64,000 nt of DNA from Lobosporangium transversale (taxonomy: Eukaryota > Mortierellomycota > Mortierellomycetes > Mortierellales > Mortierellaceae), in assembly GCF_002105155.1 (NCBI RefSeq), contig NW_019028979.1:1302001-1366000 (forward strand), in the 5' to 3' direction. Each line of letters starts with the position of its first letter. Position 1 is the stretch's first letter. The translations under genes were made by a program, and so were the position numbers. The notes under the pieces were generated by a model. That model had not been told where the DNA came from and did not search any database. It worked only from the letters and a program-made list of their open reading frames with translations. Of this stretch, positions 1-12,278 are shown piece after piece.

Positions 1-411
1 AAAAGGATAATTAAAATGAATTCATGACATGATGCACAGCTGTCAATCAATCATAAAAAGCTTGGTTCTTTTCGCTCCTTACTCACAACATCCTTTCATT
101 CTATATTTCCATTTTTCTTAATTTCTATATTTCTATATTTCTATATTTCACTTCCTTGTTCCAATCCTTGCGCAATACTGTATCACCTTATCACGTACCC
201 CATCGTCAACAACATTCAGCCATTTCAGCCATTTCAATCTTTCCAATCATTCAGAAACAGCCTAAAACTGACCCCATTTCTCTCATTCTGACGCATCTCT
301 TAAAGACAACAATACCCTGCATCGCAACACAAGATCTTATTCTTTCCTTTAACCAACCTCAAACTAGTGACTATCAAAGCCTTGCATTGTTTGTTTCTTG
401 GATATAAAATC
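1..411. other. AT-rich 5' flank with octamer tandem repeat
   Basis: No gene is seen here. A short tandem repeat of the octamer TTTCTATA, about three units, lies near 122-148, followed by CA/CT-rich sequence leading into the first gene. It is probably the promoter and 5' UTR of that gene. Confidence 0.4.
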
Positions 412-2328
412 ATGTTGAACCCAACTATCCTGGCATCGCAACATGCACAAGACCAAGAAGAAGTGCATTCGCATCTAATGCATCCCATTTCTCATCATCA
501 TCACTTGGGTACAGCTGCCAGATACACTACCGAACTAGAACAACATCATCAAAATCACTTGCAGATACAGCAGATACAACAGCTGCAACTGCAGCAGCAA
601 CAGCAACTGCGTATGCTACAACAACTACATCAACCACATCCACAACTGTTATTACAGCATCACCATAGCCTTGTCGGGCTTCATGGACAGCAGATGAACC
701 AAAATAGCCAATTTACTCAAGAGTTACTCCCTGAAACTTATCTGCAGCAACAGCAGCTACAAAACGATCAATCCGAAGATGGGCGAGGTCGTCCATCAGA
801 GACTGTTGCTGTCGAGTCGGGATTCCAGCGGAAGCGAAGTCTATCAGTTCCATTGCTCTCCATGGGTCAACAGCAACAGTCACAGCAGCAACAACAACTT
901 TCAGAACAAGAGCAGGGTCCAACAGTTGCTGCAGTGGCAAATCAACTCTCAGGACAGACAGGCAAAGACGATGATGGTGATCAGAACATGGAAGCAGATG
1001 AGGATCAAGATAACGATAATAATAGTAATAATAATAGCAATAACAATAACAGGGACAATGGTGATCACAATAGAGAATACCGCCATCATGATAGCTCCAA
1101 CACTTCCATCGAGAACGTCAATGCAAGTACAGTTGTATCAACGACAATTGTGGCACCAGAAGCTTCTTCCGTAGTGGTGTTTAACAAACTTGCAATATCA
1201 CGAGAGACTTTTCTTGCATCGTTACCGCGAACGGTTCGCCACCGCATGTACGCATCAGGCCCACAGAATTATCCGCTGTATCATCATAATAATAGGCAAA
1301 GCAACAGCAGCTATACTCTGCGCCACCATCTGCATTATAACCCTTTTACATACCGAAAGTTCCCTCCTTACCAATACTGGGGAGCTTCTGCGCAGCGTGA
1401 CTACCATTTGGCCACCATTGGTGTCAGTGTCTTCAACCGTACGAATGCACAATTGTTGTCTCATGGGACAGGGTCCACAACAGCATCAGTAGGGGCCTTG
1501 AATGATTCAGGATCAACTCGACCAGGATTAAGTCCGGGAGTAGGAGACATGGTGCTACGGTCTTCGGTTACGAATGGTGGTATAAACAAGACAATGTATC
1601 GATCAAGGCTACCCGTACATTTACGCCACATTACGTCTCGTATGAACAGACGTGCAGTGATATGCACTGATGCATACGAAAATGGCAGTGCGGGAGGAGA
1701 GAGGGAAGGGGAAAGAGGAGGAGGAGGAGGAGGAGGAGGAACGGAGGAAGAAAGTAATGTCAACAGAAACATAGCAGGAAATCAAAACAGCCAAAGAGAC
1801 CTAGGCATGGAAGATTCTGTAAATGGGATCCTATTGTCAAGTTTAAGTATCCATGAAGGCTCGCCCCAGAGCACATCGACACCTCTCTTCGCTGCATCGG
1901 TCACAGAGAACAGTGACGGGAGTGGTGATGGCTTCAATTCAAGCTCAAATCCTGTTTTATATTCATCGCAATCATTATCTTCACTGGAATCAGATCGGAG
2001 GAAACTTTCGGACTGGAAGCGGGTATCAGCACTTAGTGTGGATATGAGTGATACGCAAGACAATCATATCGAAAGAGGAGTGACTATGCGTCATCGAACA
2101 GGCGATGATCTTCTGATGGGCAGTAGACTTTCATCTGGACTGAGGTTGTCTTCAGTCAACGGCAGCTCCACCGGTTTGAAGAGCAACAGTAGCAGTGGCA
2201 AACACTGGATGAGTCAACGAAACGGGCTGGCAAATGTGTTACAATCCGCTGGGGGCACTGGAAGCAAATCAGGCGCTGCTAGCACTGTAGATCGACTAGT
2301 TGAAGAGATGAATAAGTGGTCTGTTTAG
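412..2328 (+). CDS. Q/H-rich low-complexity protein of unknown function
   Basis: A 638-residue intronless frame. I chose the ATG at 412, which opens MLNPTILASQ, over an upstream ATG because the upstream segment reads like translated 5' UTR. The first 150 residues are very rich in Gln and His (CAG/CAA and CAT/CAC runs). Around residues 185-235 is an acidic Asp/Asn-rich stretch, and near residue 440 a run of glycines. A less repetitive core, about residues 260-345, contains AISRETFLASLPRTVRHRMY and is aromatic-rich; this is the part most likely to be conserved. The C-terminus ends DRLVEEMNKWSV. No enzymatic motif, signal peptide or membrane segment is visible. Low-complexity composition of this kind is common in fungal regulatory proteins, but that is only suggestive. 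The frame is long and uninterrupted, so the coding call is firm while the function is not. Confidence 0.8.
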   Translation: MLNPTILASQHAQDQEEVHSHLMHPISHHHHLGTAARYTTELEQHHQNHLQIQQIQQLQLQQQQQLRMLQQLHQPHPQLLLQHHHSLVGLHGQQMNQNSQFTQELLPETYLQQQQLQNDQSEDGRGRPSETVAVESGFQRKRSLSVPLLSMGQQQQSQQQQQLSEQEQGPTVAAVANQLSGQTGKDDDGDQNMEADEDQDNDNNSNNNSNNNNRDNGDHNREYRHHDSSNTSIENVNASTVVSTTIVAPEASSVVVFNKLAISRETFLASLPRTVRHRMYASGPQNYPLYHHNNRQSNSSYTLRHHLHYNPFTYRKFPPYQYWGASAQRDYHLATIGVSVFNRTNAQLLSHGTGSTTASVGALNDSGSTRPGLSPGVGDMVLRSSVTNGGINKTMYRSRLPVHLRHITSRMNRRAVICTDAYENGSAGGEREGERGGGGGGGGTEEESNVNRNIAGNQNSQRDLGMEDSVNGILLSSLSIHEGSPQSTSTPLFAASVTENSDGSGDGFNSSSNPVLYSSQSLSSLESDRRKLSDWKRVSALSVDMSDTQDNHIERGVTMRHRTGDDLLMGSRLSSGLRLSSVNGSSTGLKSNSSSGKHWMSQRNGLANVLQSAGGTGSKSGAASTVDRLVEEMNKWSV

Positions 2329-2489
2329 AGGCATGGTGATGTCAAGGAAAAGCTCCATCTTACACTAGCTCTCTCTTTCCTGCATTAGAGCGCTAACATC
2401 CCGTCTATATAGAGCTATTTCAATGAATGTGATAAAGGCCGATGATTGACTATTAAATGCTTTTTTTTATTTAATATTTTCCTTTTCTT

Positions 2490-3339
2490 TTACTTCTTTC
2501 CAAACTTTTGCTGCATTTGCTTCAACTTCTTTTCACTATCTGTTCTTGATGCTGCAATAGCTTTCGCAACTGCCGACATTTCTTTTGAGTTTCCATTACC
2601 ATTGGTGTTTGAGTTATTATTTTTGATAATCTTCTTTCCTTTAGCGCCTCCCTTTTGTGATTTCTTGGCAACTTTTGCACCATCAGTCTTGGCCTTCAAC
2701 TTGTTGATCTTTCTGTTCTTACGTTCCTGTTTCCGATCAATCTCTCCAGTCAATTGTGTGGTGAAATCCCTTTCTACATCGTCATCATCCTCGATATCAT
2801 CGTCGTCATCCTTATTTGATCTTGTTTTAGTGATAGCTAATGGTTTGCCATTAGCAATGGCTTCTGCTGCCGCTGCATCTTCTTCCTCTTTGACTTTCTT
2901 CCTGTGCTGGTCCACGATCTGACTCCATGATGCTCCTACGCCCAATTTGATAACTCTCTCGAGACGAAGCTTGTCCTTATCCAAAAGATCAACCTGTCCA
3001 CGGATCAAATGCAAAGGGATCTTGGTCATGATCTCAGGTACCTTAACATTGCGGAAGAAAGAAATAGAAGTGGAGAAAGAAAAGAAGAAAAAGAAAAAAG
3101 TCAGTTCTAATAAATCTTTATATAAAAACTTTAGTTCCTTAATATTTTTTTTTTTTTTCGTTTACCTCAAAGCACTTGAAGTGATACCAAAAGAACTTTG
3201 CAAACTTCTTCTTCTCCTTTTCAGATTGACGTTCCATCCGACCAACACGAAGCGATTTGTTTGGGATAACCTTGTTACATTTTTGACAGACGCTCTTCTG
3301 TGACTGAGCATATTCAACGCAGTATGTGGTAACGACCAT
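2490..3339 (-). CDS. PARP-type zinc-finger protein, 2 exons
   Basis: Exon 1 is 3339-3166 and exon 2 is 3041-2490. The 124-bp intron 3165-3042 has GTAAAC at the donor and TTAAG at the acceptor. Both exons are whole-codon lengths, giving 241 residues. The N-terminus matches the PARP-like zinc finger: Cys18-x2-Cys21, then SLRVGRM, then WYHFKCF with His53 and Cys56, and after splicing VPEI and a tryptophan-poor continuation. In PARP1 and DNA ligase III this finger recognises nicked or broken DNA. No catalytic ADP-ribosyltransferase or ligase domain follows. The rest is Lys-rich and coiled-coil-like, with an Asp run near residue 140, so this is a stand-alone finger that may act in DNA-break sensing or chromatin (inference). 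The intron begins with an A-rich run soon after the donor. Confidence 0.85.
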
Positions 3340-5558
3340 TTTTGTTTTTTCTCAGTTTCTCAAGTTGAATACGCAAGCTTGGTTAAAAAACTCCCCCTTT
3401 TTTTTTGTCGTAAGTAGAAGAAGGAATAAGTAATTTAAAATGAATTAAGTAAACTGTGAAGGAATGAAAGAATGGGTGAGCAAAACCCATTCTTTCATTA
3501 AAAAAGTGTTGATGAATGTGGCTTGGCACGTCAGATTTGTTTTTTTTTCTTTTTTCATAATTCAACTCTGTGGTTTGGTCTGAGAAAAGGAACAAGATTA
3601 CACTTTACGCGTTGCATTTATTCTACCATTCTACATGGATAAAACATATGCAACATGAAAATGTATACATATAAAAATATGTCCTTATCTATCCTATCTA
3701 TATCAATATCAGAAAAAAGTGAGATTTTTTTTTAAAAAAGAGGCTATTTAGACAATGTTGCAGGAGATCCTGTTGATCTTTGGTTTTCGCATTTATTGCC
3801 ACCATTGGAAAAGAAAATTATGAAAGAATAACATAATAGAAATAAAAAGATGGTAATCCTAAGCATACTCATTGAGCGGTTCCCTCTTTCTGAGTCGGTC
3901 ATGGCTGGCTCGACCTACCTCATGTTTTTATTACTACTTTTTTTTCCCTTTGAATGCGATATGAATTAATTTTGTCTATTGAATTATCATCAAGATGTTC
4001 TTGACGGTGAGAGTTCCAGGTGTTCAAGCAAAAGAATAACCGAGGCGCACTAAAAGGCCTATGCCGTATGCCAAAGTGCAGGTAAAAATGTAAACATAAG
4101 CATAGATGTAGATATAGGACAAGATCCAGAATCGTTGAAGTTCTGAGATAAAAGCTCCGACTCTCATAGGCACCATTCAAAGCAGGTGATGTCACGGTCC
4201 AGCGCGCTCTGTTTCATTCTTTGTCTGTACCTTTGTGTTCACAAAGAAAAAGAAAAAAAAAAAAAAAAACACAGATCGTTGCAGAACTTCTCCATCGAGA
4301 GTGGATTTTCGTGCAGCCGAGTGCGAGCAGTTGCTGTAACAGCGACCCTTTCGCGTTTTGTAATGAATTTTACACAGACTCCCTGGAAGGCTTCAGCCAA
4401 AAAGGGCATTGGAAGCTGAAGAAGAAGCTGCAGTGCTTGGGAGGCACGCACGGGGAGGCATTGTGATAGAGTTGTAGGGATCATGCTTTCCAGAAGAGAG
4501 AAAGGCTAACAATAATAAAGTTTAAGGCCCTGATTGATTATAAATAAAGCAAGGTCTTCATTTCATATCTCAAACATTTGTTCTCGCCGAGCGAAGCGTT
4601 TTAGAGGTTTATCATGCTTATTACCTGTATTAAGGAGTCCTCTTCTACTTTTCTAGACCTATATTGCCTACTCCTTTCACTGAGGCCGGGGTTTACCTCC
4701 ATCCATCATTGGAACTCCTAGTAGAGGCGCAGTTTCTACTGACAGTATGATGAGTGAGGGATTCTCTATACACGTTAGAGGTTTTCCTCGTGCGAGTATA
4801 CTCTTGATTGGTTACTACAACATATCCAGTTGTATTAATAAAATGGGCCTGCTTTCGACAATAAAGCCCCTGAAAGACCATATCGTTACTGGCTTTAAGG
4901 TACTGGTAGTTAGTGTATAGAGCAATGGGCGAGGAGGCCGTGGAATACGAAAGTGGATGGTAAGGGAAATCAGAAGATAAAGAAGTAATAGGCTTTCGAA
5001 GCCGCAAAATGCGTCCACAGCTGATCGTTAATCGGAACGAATTCAAAACTGTGCAGTGGAAACCGCATGATTATGGTTCTACTCAGAACGTGCCTTTTTT
5101 TTAAAAAAAAAACACTTTGGTAGCCAGTTGGCATGGTGCAGGTACTCATGTGCTCCTGCCACGCTACATTGAATTTTAACTAGACAATACAGGATATTAG
5201 CATTCACGCGCCACAGAAGTATTTATTGATTTTTTGACAGCAATAGAACAAAACATGTCTACATCTCTGACTATGAATCTTCATATTGTAGGTACATGTG
5301 GAAAGTACACGGCCTAGTAATCTATCAATCTGTCAATCCATCCGAATATATGCTTCGGACGGCACTGTTCCCCTAGGCAGAGCGCATATCTTTGTCTGAG
5401 CGGTTGACAATAGGCTTCGGCTGTAGGCGTAGATGCTCTAGAAGCATGGATAATTGTCCGTGTCCAACGATTGCTTTTCTGAGAAGGCGGCTGGGTAATG
5501 ATCACTTCGCTCGCGTCACGCTCCGTCCTCCTTAGATATATTGGCCTCGATAAGATCA
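3340..5558. other. Intergenic, no gene supported
   Basis: Apart from the hairpin at 3463-3499, I see only AT-rich sequence with short homopolymers and shadow frames. A minus-strand frame at 4693-5046 has no recognisable motif or start context. The part adjoining 5559 is likely the 3' UTR and terminator of the C2H2 gene. Confidence 0.4.
3463..3499. repeat. Perfect 15-bp inverted repeat (hairpin)
   Basis: Arms 3463-3477 and 3485-3499 are perfect reverse complements (AATGAAAGAATGGGT) around a 7-nt loop. It lies about 125 bp upstream of the PARP-finger start codon. Confidence 0.7.
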
Positions 5559-7349
5559 TCAGGATGGATGGCCTTGAGTATCCACAGGAGGAGCTTCCGT
5601 GCAAACACTGTCCTTGACACTGAGATGGCGTCGTAGACCATCAGGCCTCGAGAAGAGTTTCTTGCAATGGTGGCATTTGAAATTGCGCTCTCCTTGGTGG
5701 ACAGAGGCCTGATGACGCTGTAGGTCGTGCTTGCGGGAAAAGGCCTTGCTACAATTGCCCGCTGTACAAACAAATGGGCGGATCTGGTTGGGATCATGGG
5801 TCCGCTCATGAGTACGCAGATTGTACAGACGAGCAAAGCGGAGCTCACAGCCTGGGTGTGTGCAAGGGAAGCGCTTGGCTGCTTCACCTGCAGGCCGTGG
5901 TTTGCTCCCACCCTTGGTGGGCTTGCGAGGGCCTTTGCTGCTTCCACCGCGAGGGCCCGCCAACTCTAGGCGAACTCTCTTAAAAGTCGAAGCTGGAGCA
6001 TCATGACGGCTGCTGCAGAGGTACGACTCGGATTCAAATACGGCAGGGACTTTCCGCTTGCAGCTGGACGTGGGAAGCAAGCCCGCTGCCTGGGCAAGAT
6101 GACGTGAAGGCACATATTCATCATCGTCATCCTGCTCACTATCCGAGTCGGAGGGAGTGGCCTTTTCTTCTTCTTCGTCAATAGAGGCAGTGTCAGACAT
6201 ATTATCGAACATTGCCTTGGGATGGCTCCCTGGGGAGACTGAGCGTAAGGCTGGAGAGTAAGATGAAGAAGAAGGTGAAGCCGGAGCCGAGGAGAGAGAT
6301 GACTCTGGAGAATCTGAGGCGGCATAGAAAGATTTTTCAGATAGAGGGCTATGCCCTGCTTCATTTCCAAAATGCTGTCGCTGCAGCGCTGGAGAATCCA
6401 TAAACAGGGTAGCAGGCTCGATCGTATTACTGCTATTAAAGGATATACGAGGAGACATGGCCGGAATCTTGTAAACGAGCTCGGGAAATAAGGAGAAGGA
6501 AGCTTGGTCGCGTAGGTGACTGATTCTACTACTGCCGCAGCCATCACTCAGGCTGCAGTCCTCAAGGAAAAAAAATTGAGTCGCGTTGGTGTGATCAGGA
6601 TCGATCCCGAAATCAGCAAGGTAAGGAGTCTCGAACGGAGTGTCGAGGTACGAGGGGAAGGGTGAATCAATGTACCCTGTCGAGAAATCAACCTCGTTAT
6701 TGTCATCCGGGTTCTCATCTTCATGGTTCAGCGCGACAGCAGTGATACCTGTAACATCTGGCCCTTCCAAAAAGGCCGAATATCCATCGAAAACTAATGG
6801 TTCATCCATTCTGCTGTAGCTCTCTGGCAAGTCCATTGACGGGGTTTGTGGGGTTGGGTGAGGAGCTTGTTGGGTTTGCTGTTGATGCTGGTGGTATTGC
6901 TGACGCTGTTGCCCCTGTTGATGAGGTTGATACATGTCAGATTGCTGTTGAATAGATTGAAGAATTTGTTGCGAACTCTCCTCTTGCTGCACTTGCTGCA
7001 ACGACTTGACGAGCTCGGACGCGCCAGTAAAAAGCGGGTAATCGAAGGATGCTTCATCAGACTCAAAGAGATGGAAGTCACTGGAGATAGTATTCATGTT
7101 CTTGGTGATGTGGTTGTTGATCACACAAACGTCGTTAACATTATCCTGGGCGGCAGTGGAAGAAGGTAAAATGTCATTCTCACGCAAGAGAGGTTGGAGG
7201 AGCGCAGCCTCTGACGGGACGAGAGCACTGTGAGGGCGAGGGCGAACATTGGCAGCGAAAGAAGAGTTGATGTCAGGGATGGGACTGGCCAAAGGGGTGT
7301 TGGAAGCCGAGAAAGAGGCTGAGGTGTTCAACTGGTGTGTATGAGACAT
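5559..7349 (-). CDS. C2H2 zinc-finger transcription factor
   Basis: A 596-residue intronless frame starting at the ATG at 7349. A block of three fingers sits near the C-terminus: about residues 496-519 (CTHPGCELRFARLYNLRTH), 528-552 (CTAGNCSKAFSRKHDLQRH) and 559-583 (CHHCKKLFSRPDGLRRH). The third finger ends in Cys rather than His (C2HC). The linkers and the basic residues at the base-contact positions point to DNA binding. The N-terminal 400 residues are disordered: a Gln-rich patch near 115-170, acidic and Ser/Pro-rich segments, and an acidic run EEEEK near 390, all consistent with activation domains. The finger block resembles fungal Crz1-type factors in order and spacing, but I do not see a convincing calcineurin docking site. 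The family-level call is firm; the ortholog is not. Confidence 0.88.
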   Translation of the reverse strand: MSHTHQLNTSASFSASNTPLASPIPDINSSFAANVRPRPHSALVPSEAALLQPLLRENDILPSSTAAQDNVNDVCVINNHITKNMNTISSDFHLFESDEASFDYPLFTGASELVKSLQQVQQEESSQQILQSIQQQSDMYQPHQQGQQRQQYHQHQQQTQQAPHPTPQTPSMDLPESYSRMDEPLVFDGYSAFLEGPDVTGITAVALNHEDENPDDNNEVDFSTGYIDSPFPSYLDTPFETPYLADFGIDPDHTNATQFFFLEDCSLSDGCGSSRISHLRDQASFSLFPELVYKIPAMSPRISFNSSNTIEPATLFMDSPALQRQHFGNEAGHSPLSEKSFYAASDSPESSLSSAPASPSSSSYSPALRSVSPGSHPKAMFDNMSDTASIDEEEEKATPSDSDSEQDDDDEYVPSRHLAQAAGLLPTSSCKRKVPAVFESESYLCSSRHDAPASTFKRVRLELAGPRGGSSKGPRKPTKGGSKPRPAGEAAKRFPCTHPGCELRFARLYNLRTHERTHDPNQIRPFVCTAGNCSKAFSRKHDLQRHQASVHQGERNFKCHHCKKLFSRPDGLRRHLSVKDSVCTEAPPVDTQGHPS

Positions 7350-10300
7350 TGTGACAGAAATCAGCGTAAGAGAAGAAAGAAGAAACAGTTGTAAAAGAAA
7401 GAAAGGGCGAGCTTTATAAGATAAATCAGGTATGGAAGTCTGAGTGGACAGGGTGAGAGCTAAATGAGCTGCAATCCAAATGAAATGAATGTGTTTCTCA
7501 AATGAGAATGAGAAGAATGAATTGCGACTAATGAAGAGCGACTGGGAGAGGAGAAGCGCAGAGGAAAGGAAGAACGATAAAGGCGATAGAGAAACGGGAA
7601 GGAGAAGTAAAAAAAAGAAAAGAAAATGGATGGTTAGTCATGATCCACGTTCTATAATACCACCAGGTGTCAAAAAGGGGAAATAAGAAGCATCCGTGCA
7701 TAGTGCATTAAAGTTGTCCTTCTCTAGAAGTATGAAAAGTATGAAAACATAAAGGGCTGAAAGGAAAAAGGATGGGTGGAGAGTCTGCTGTCTGCAAGTA
7801 AAAAAGACACGGAATGGCAGAAAAGCAGAATGATTTGAGCGCAGAACAGATATGGATTCAAACAGATGTGTCAAAGATCACTTGGGCACTACGATCAGAT
7901 GTAGCTTAACAAGTAGGATTACCTTGAAACAGGCACCCATCATCGGATGGGCCTATCCCCTCATTGGCTATCAATTGGGCACTTATCAATACGATATGCA
8001 CCATACCGCAGTCGTACTGCATGTCGGTAAGTCTGCCCCCCCCCCCGTCGAGTGTGTATTTGTTTATTTGTGTATTTTTTTTTTTTTTTTTTTTTTATAA
8101 AAGTCTTCGCCACCACTTGCGAGTGAGACTTACAAAAGCATGCACTTCCATTTGACCCGTTATTGCTATGTATCCACTGATGGTCGCCACTTCATCATTA
8201 TTGTACGCATTAATTAAAGAACTAGGGAATGGGTGTTTGCTTTTCCTTATTCAACGGAAAGCTTTTTATTATTATTTTTCTGAAAAGGAATAAAAGGGAA
8301 TATGCAAAGGGCGGTATATGAAGGGTCTATTGTTTTTCACCTTTCTAACTACAACACGGGTAGCGAACGACTTCGTCTCTACTTTATCACCTTGTTATGT
8401 TTTTTCTTTTTTTCTTTTTCAATTTTCCAAATATGTTTGTGCATGCGTGTCAATGGCCTTTCTTTTTTTTCCTTTTTCAGTCTCGTATTGAGCACAGAAA
8501 GTCAAAATGGTATCGTGTCGCTTTCGAACATGCAGACATTAAAAAAAATTACACAAACCCTTCCGAACCCTGTGCTTCCCTCCAAAAAAGTACTGCAACT
8601 GGTGTAACGAACTTCCAATATTTCTGTTACATCCAAACCCTCATGCTGTTTGCATTGTTGCTAGAGCAATGGGAAGAGTAGAATCGATTGATGTAACAGG
8701 GAGATTGCATAGCCACATTGAAAAAAATTTTCAGCCTTGACCTTTGGGACCAAGTCGTATCTGTACAGACACTTACTTTGTAAAAAAGAATTCTGTAGCG
8801 AATGTCGTCGGAAATGTGTGGATTAGAAAAAAAAAAAAAAAAAACACAAGAAAACTAAGAAGAATGAGGAGGAAGGAACCTCTTCTTGGCCTTTTTCACC
8901 AATTGTAATTGTGTTTTGCCACCATTTTTTTCCTTTTTGGATATGGTTCACTGCAGCCACAATCAAGGTTTGTAACCGTGCGTAGAAAGGAGTGACCTGC
9001 ACTGTTCATATTTAATATTTATAGGAGGCACAGCGTTTATGTGAGACCTTTTGTTTTTTTTATTCTCCTGCCCAATAACTGAGGCCCAGGGAGAAAAATC
9101 CCTGATAGAAGTCATTCAATTTGTCGAAACTGTTCATGTTTTGGTTCCCACGCACTTCAAAAGAGAGAGTGCTTCTCACTGACAAGGCTTTGGTATCGGA
9201 AAGTGACGACATACTCAAAACTTATAGTATCGCTGGATCTCCAATGTAAGCTTTCATCGTTGCCAGGCATTATACTTGTATTGGTGTCTTGGTCCACGAC
9301 GAATTTCCTCAATATTCAGGTGCCCATTAACATTTCTGAAGCCAGACTCGTCCGAAAAGAAAGCTCGTTTTATAGGCGTGGATGTGTGATAAAAGACTTA
9401 TACTCGAACAATAGAGAATCATGCTCGATCAGGCAAACTACAAACCCCTTACATGAAGTAGTACGGCGATGTCGCATCAAATAAAATAAATTATTAAAAA
9501 TAAAAAACAAAACCTTTGATTCAAGAGAAGTAAAGTGATGTAAACCCACTACATCTGGTACAGCGACCAGAATAGAAAGGGGTCATTTACTTCCAATACC
9601 ATCACCCATATCGAATGTACCCAGCGATATTTAAAGACGTAAAAAAATATATACCGGGAAATGCCCTCAAATCGTAAACACCTGCAAAACCAATGGCACA
9701 AGCCAAGAGAAACTAGAAGCTGGATAATGTGATCAGGATATGCCTCATGTAGGAATGAACACTATAAGACTGCAATCCTACACAACCATACTCCGAGTAG
9801 ATATTGATCCTGGGAGCCATCAGTTAGAATCCAATGCTTTCATAAGGCATTTTCTGTTTTCATAAGGATCATCATGGCATTTGAAATACATTTAGGCGTA
9901 ACTTAGCTCTAGAGGCCAACACACTGGAGCCATGGGCAAGCAGCACACTCAGACCGGGGTGCGGCAGTCAGGCTATGGAGGAATAAACTACCACTAAGCC
10001 CAAGAACCATGAGAAAGCAAATGTAATGTGCATCTTCGAGAATATGCAATATTCTGACTCCATTCAGGGTTTCCAACCAGATCAAAATGAAGAAATATGG
10101 GCCAAAAGGCGCACGATAGCAGAACTTATAGGCATGATAGCACTGCCAGGCATCGTTAGAGCCAAGCTCATGGTAGATAGCTTCAACAACACTGGGAAGG
10201 TTCGACTACGTTGACAGTAGGAGCCCGAGATGTCTAGTCAGCTGAGGGCTCGCTGCCGGGGTTAATGTAAGATAGATTAGAAGGTGGAGGATTAAGACAT

Positions 10301-12278
10301 TGCTGTGGGTCCCGAAGTCGTGGATACAATATGGCTCTGTTTTATATGGATCAGGCGAACACAAGATAGCTAATTAGAATGAAGTATAAAGAGAAGTAAA
10401 GGAATTGCCTTGAGAGAAGAAAAAGTCCCTTTATTTCTATGCTTTAAAAAGTGCCCGTCTGCCGCGGAGGCGCGGTATTGTACCACCAATCATTCGTTGC
10501 CATATATCATCGATATCACTCTCACAAGTGGGCACCAACAATAAGCTAAAGTGTAACTGCGCCGCAAATTTCAGTCCAGACTCCCATGTTCAAACAAGTA
10601 ATGCCTCAGACATCAAAAACCCTATTGTTAAACAACTAACTAGACCTTTCGGCATTCTCGGGCCGTGCGTGCTCGCAATTGGTCATCACAAAGGAATGGA
10701 CTACGCTACTAACTACATCTCATTGACTCTGAGGCAAGCAAAAAGCAAAATCTTGTGCCACATTATTTATTGAATGATCTTTCGTGGTGCTGCTGCCATT
10801 CTTCTTCTTACATTTGAAACAGGCTCGAGGGCTGTGGCATCGTGGATGGATGAATAGGTTTAATAAGTCAGCCTTGATTGCGATCCCAACCCAAAAAGCC
10901 TATAGTGGTCGTAAAGGCCTTGTAATAGCGTAGGTGATATTACTTCATGCCTGTGAATCAGTCTTCAGTTATGCTTGGTCTAATACTTTTGCAATCCAAA
11001 ACCTGTCTGGCTACGAAAAATTTAGCTCGACTAAAAAAAAGATGTTTACGAGTTACTTCTTAGTTGTTTTTTTTATTTTGGCGTCAGACTAAGCTGCTGG
11101 GTGCATTCGATCTCTTCTAATGTCTACCTTCCTGTTGAATGGGTTGTTTGACTAAATTGGCCTTTTGAATAGTCTGAACGAGGTGCGGATTTATCTAAAA
11201 ATTTAGTTTGCTCTCTGTTCTCTTCGCAATGCCGTGCCTCCACAGACCCTCGCTTTTTATTAAGAAAGACTCGCACTCATTCGCCAAATGTGTACTCCTC
11301 AAAATAATCTTGTCCCAACATAGACTCTCTCTCCCCCTTGCTCTCTGGCATACTAAATCATAGAAGGGTAGTTGTGGGTTGACTGAATATTTCCGGCGTT
11401 GGGCCCGTCCTGAATCCTAATAATTGTACTAATTTAGACACAAAAGCACCTTATCCTAATGGGATATTTTCTTATGAGTACCTGGCTCATACGTCAATTG
11501 CAGTTTGAACATGGCCTTAGTTTTTTGTGTTTTTTTTTTTTTTTTTTTTTTTTTTTTTGGTGTTGACGAAAAAGAAAGAAGAAAGGTTAAAATAAGAAGC
11601 TGCTCTTCTAGACAAAGGAGCAAAAGGATCATCATATTGCATTAGTCTAGGACGATGATGCCCTCATGAACCACAGAAAAAACCGAGAACCGCTCCACAA
11701 GTAATAAAGGCACTACAAGTGATTCACTGAGGGAAAGTTGACTAACAGGATTTGCCATATATTTTATACTAATGAAGAAGAAAAGCTGTGTGGACTGTCG
11801 AAAGAGCTGTTTTTGCGGATCCATTGCAGCTCACCACAACTTCTGTTATTTGTTACTTTAAAACTCTTCTTGGCTGGGAGTGGAGGACAATTCAAAATCT
11901 GCCTTACGCGTCTTGTTCACGTGGCATGACCTCTGTCGAAATACAGAAATGTTGATCCATGCGCGTCGTACTTGCACAGAGCCAAAGACGCGCCTCTATT
12001 TCACTCTCAACCAATAAAGCCCCAGGTTTTGACACGAAAAAAAAATAGGGGTCTTAAGAGGCATGTAATATTTTAAATCATTGCTGCAGGGCTCTGCTAT
12101 CAATAGTTTGTCTTGAGTATTTTTTCGGAGTTTGTTATTCGGGCAGCTGTAAAATCGGAACCAAGCCACTTACTCCGCCCTTCTCTCGGTGTGTTTGTCC
12201 GATTGTGACATCAATCCATTAATCCGTCCACTTGGATCACATCTTCCTCTCTATCTCCATTAACTCCATTTCGTCACC
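7350..12278. other. Large gene-poor intergenic region
   Basis: Nearly 5 kb without a supportable gene. It contains poly-T runs at about 8075-8097 and 11530-11559 and a poly-A run at about 8827-8843. A minus-strand segment around 9260-9390 translates to a short open stretch including FFSDESGFRNVNGHLN, vaguely like a decayed transposase but too short to call. Promoters of the C2H2 gene and QCR7 must lie at its ends. Confidence 0.4.

Noticed and set aside
4186-4484. Small frames on both strands near 4.2-4.5 kb
   Set aside because: Composition dominated by an A/T run; no splice-compatible extension or motif.
4693-5046. 117-codon minus-strand frame
   Set aside because: No recognisable sequence or promoter context; within chance expectation for this length of intergenic DNA.
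9203-9484. Frame and minus-strand text with FFSDESGFRNVNGHLN, possible transposase
   Set aside because: Only about 40 codons read well, stops on both sides, no termini or second catalytic motif.
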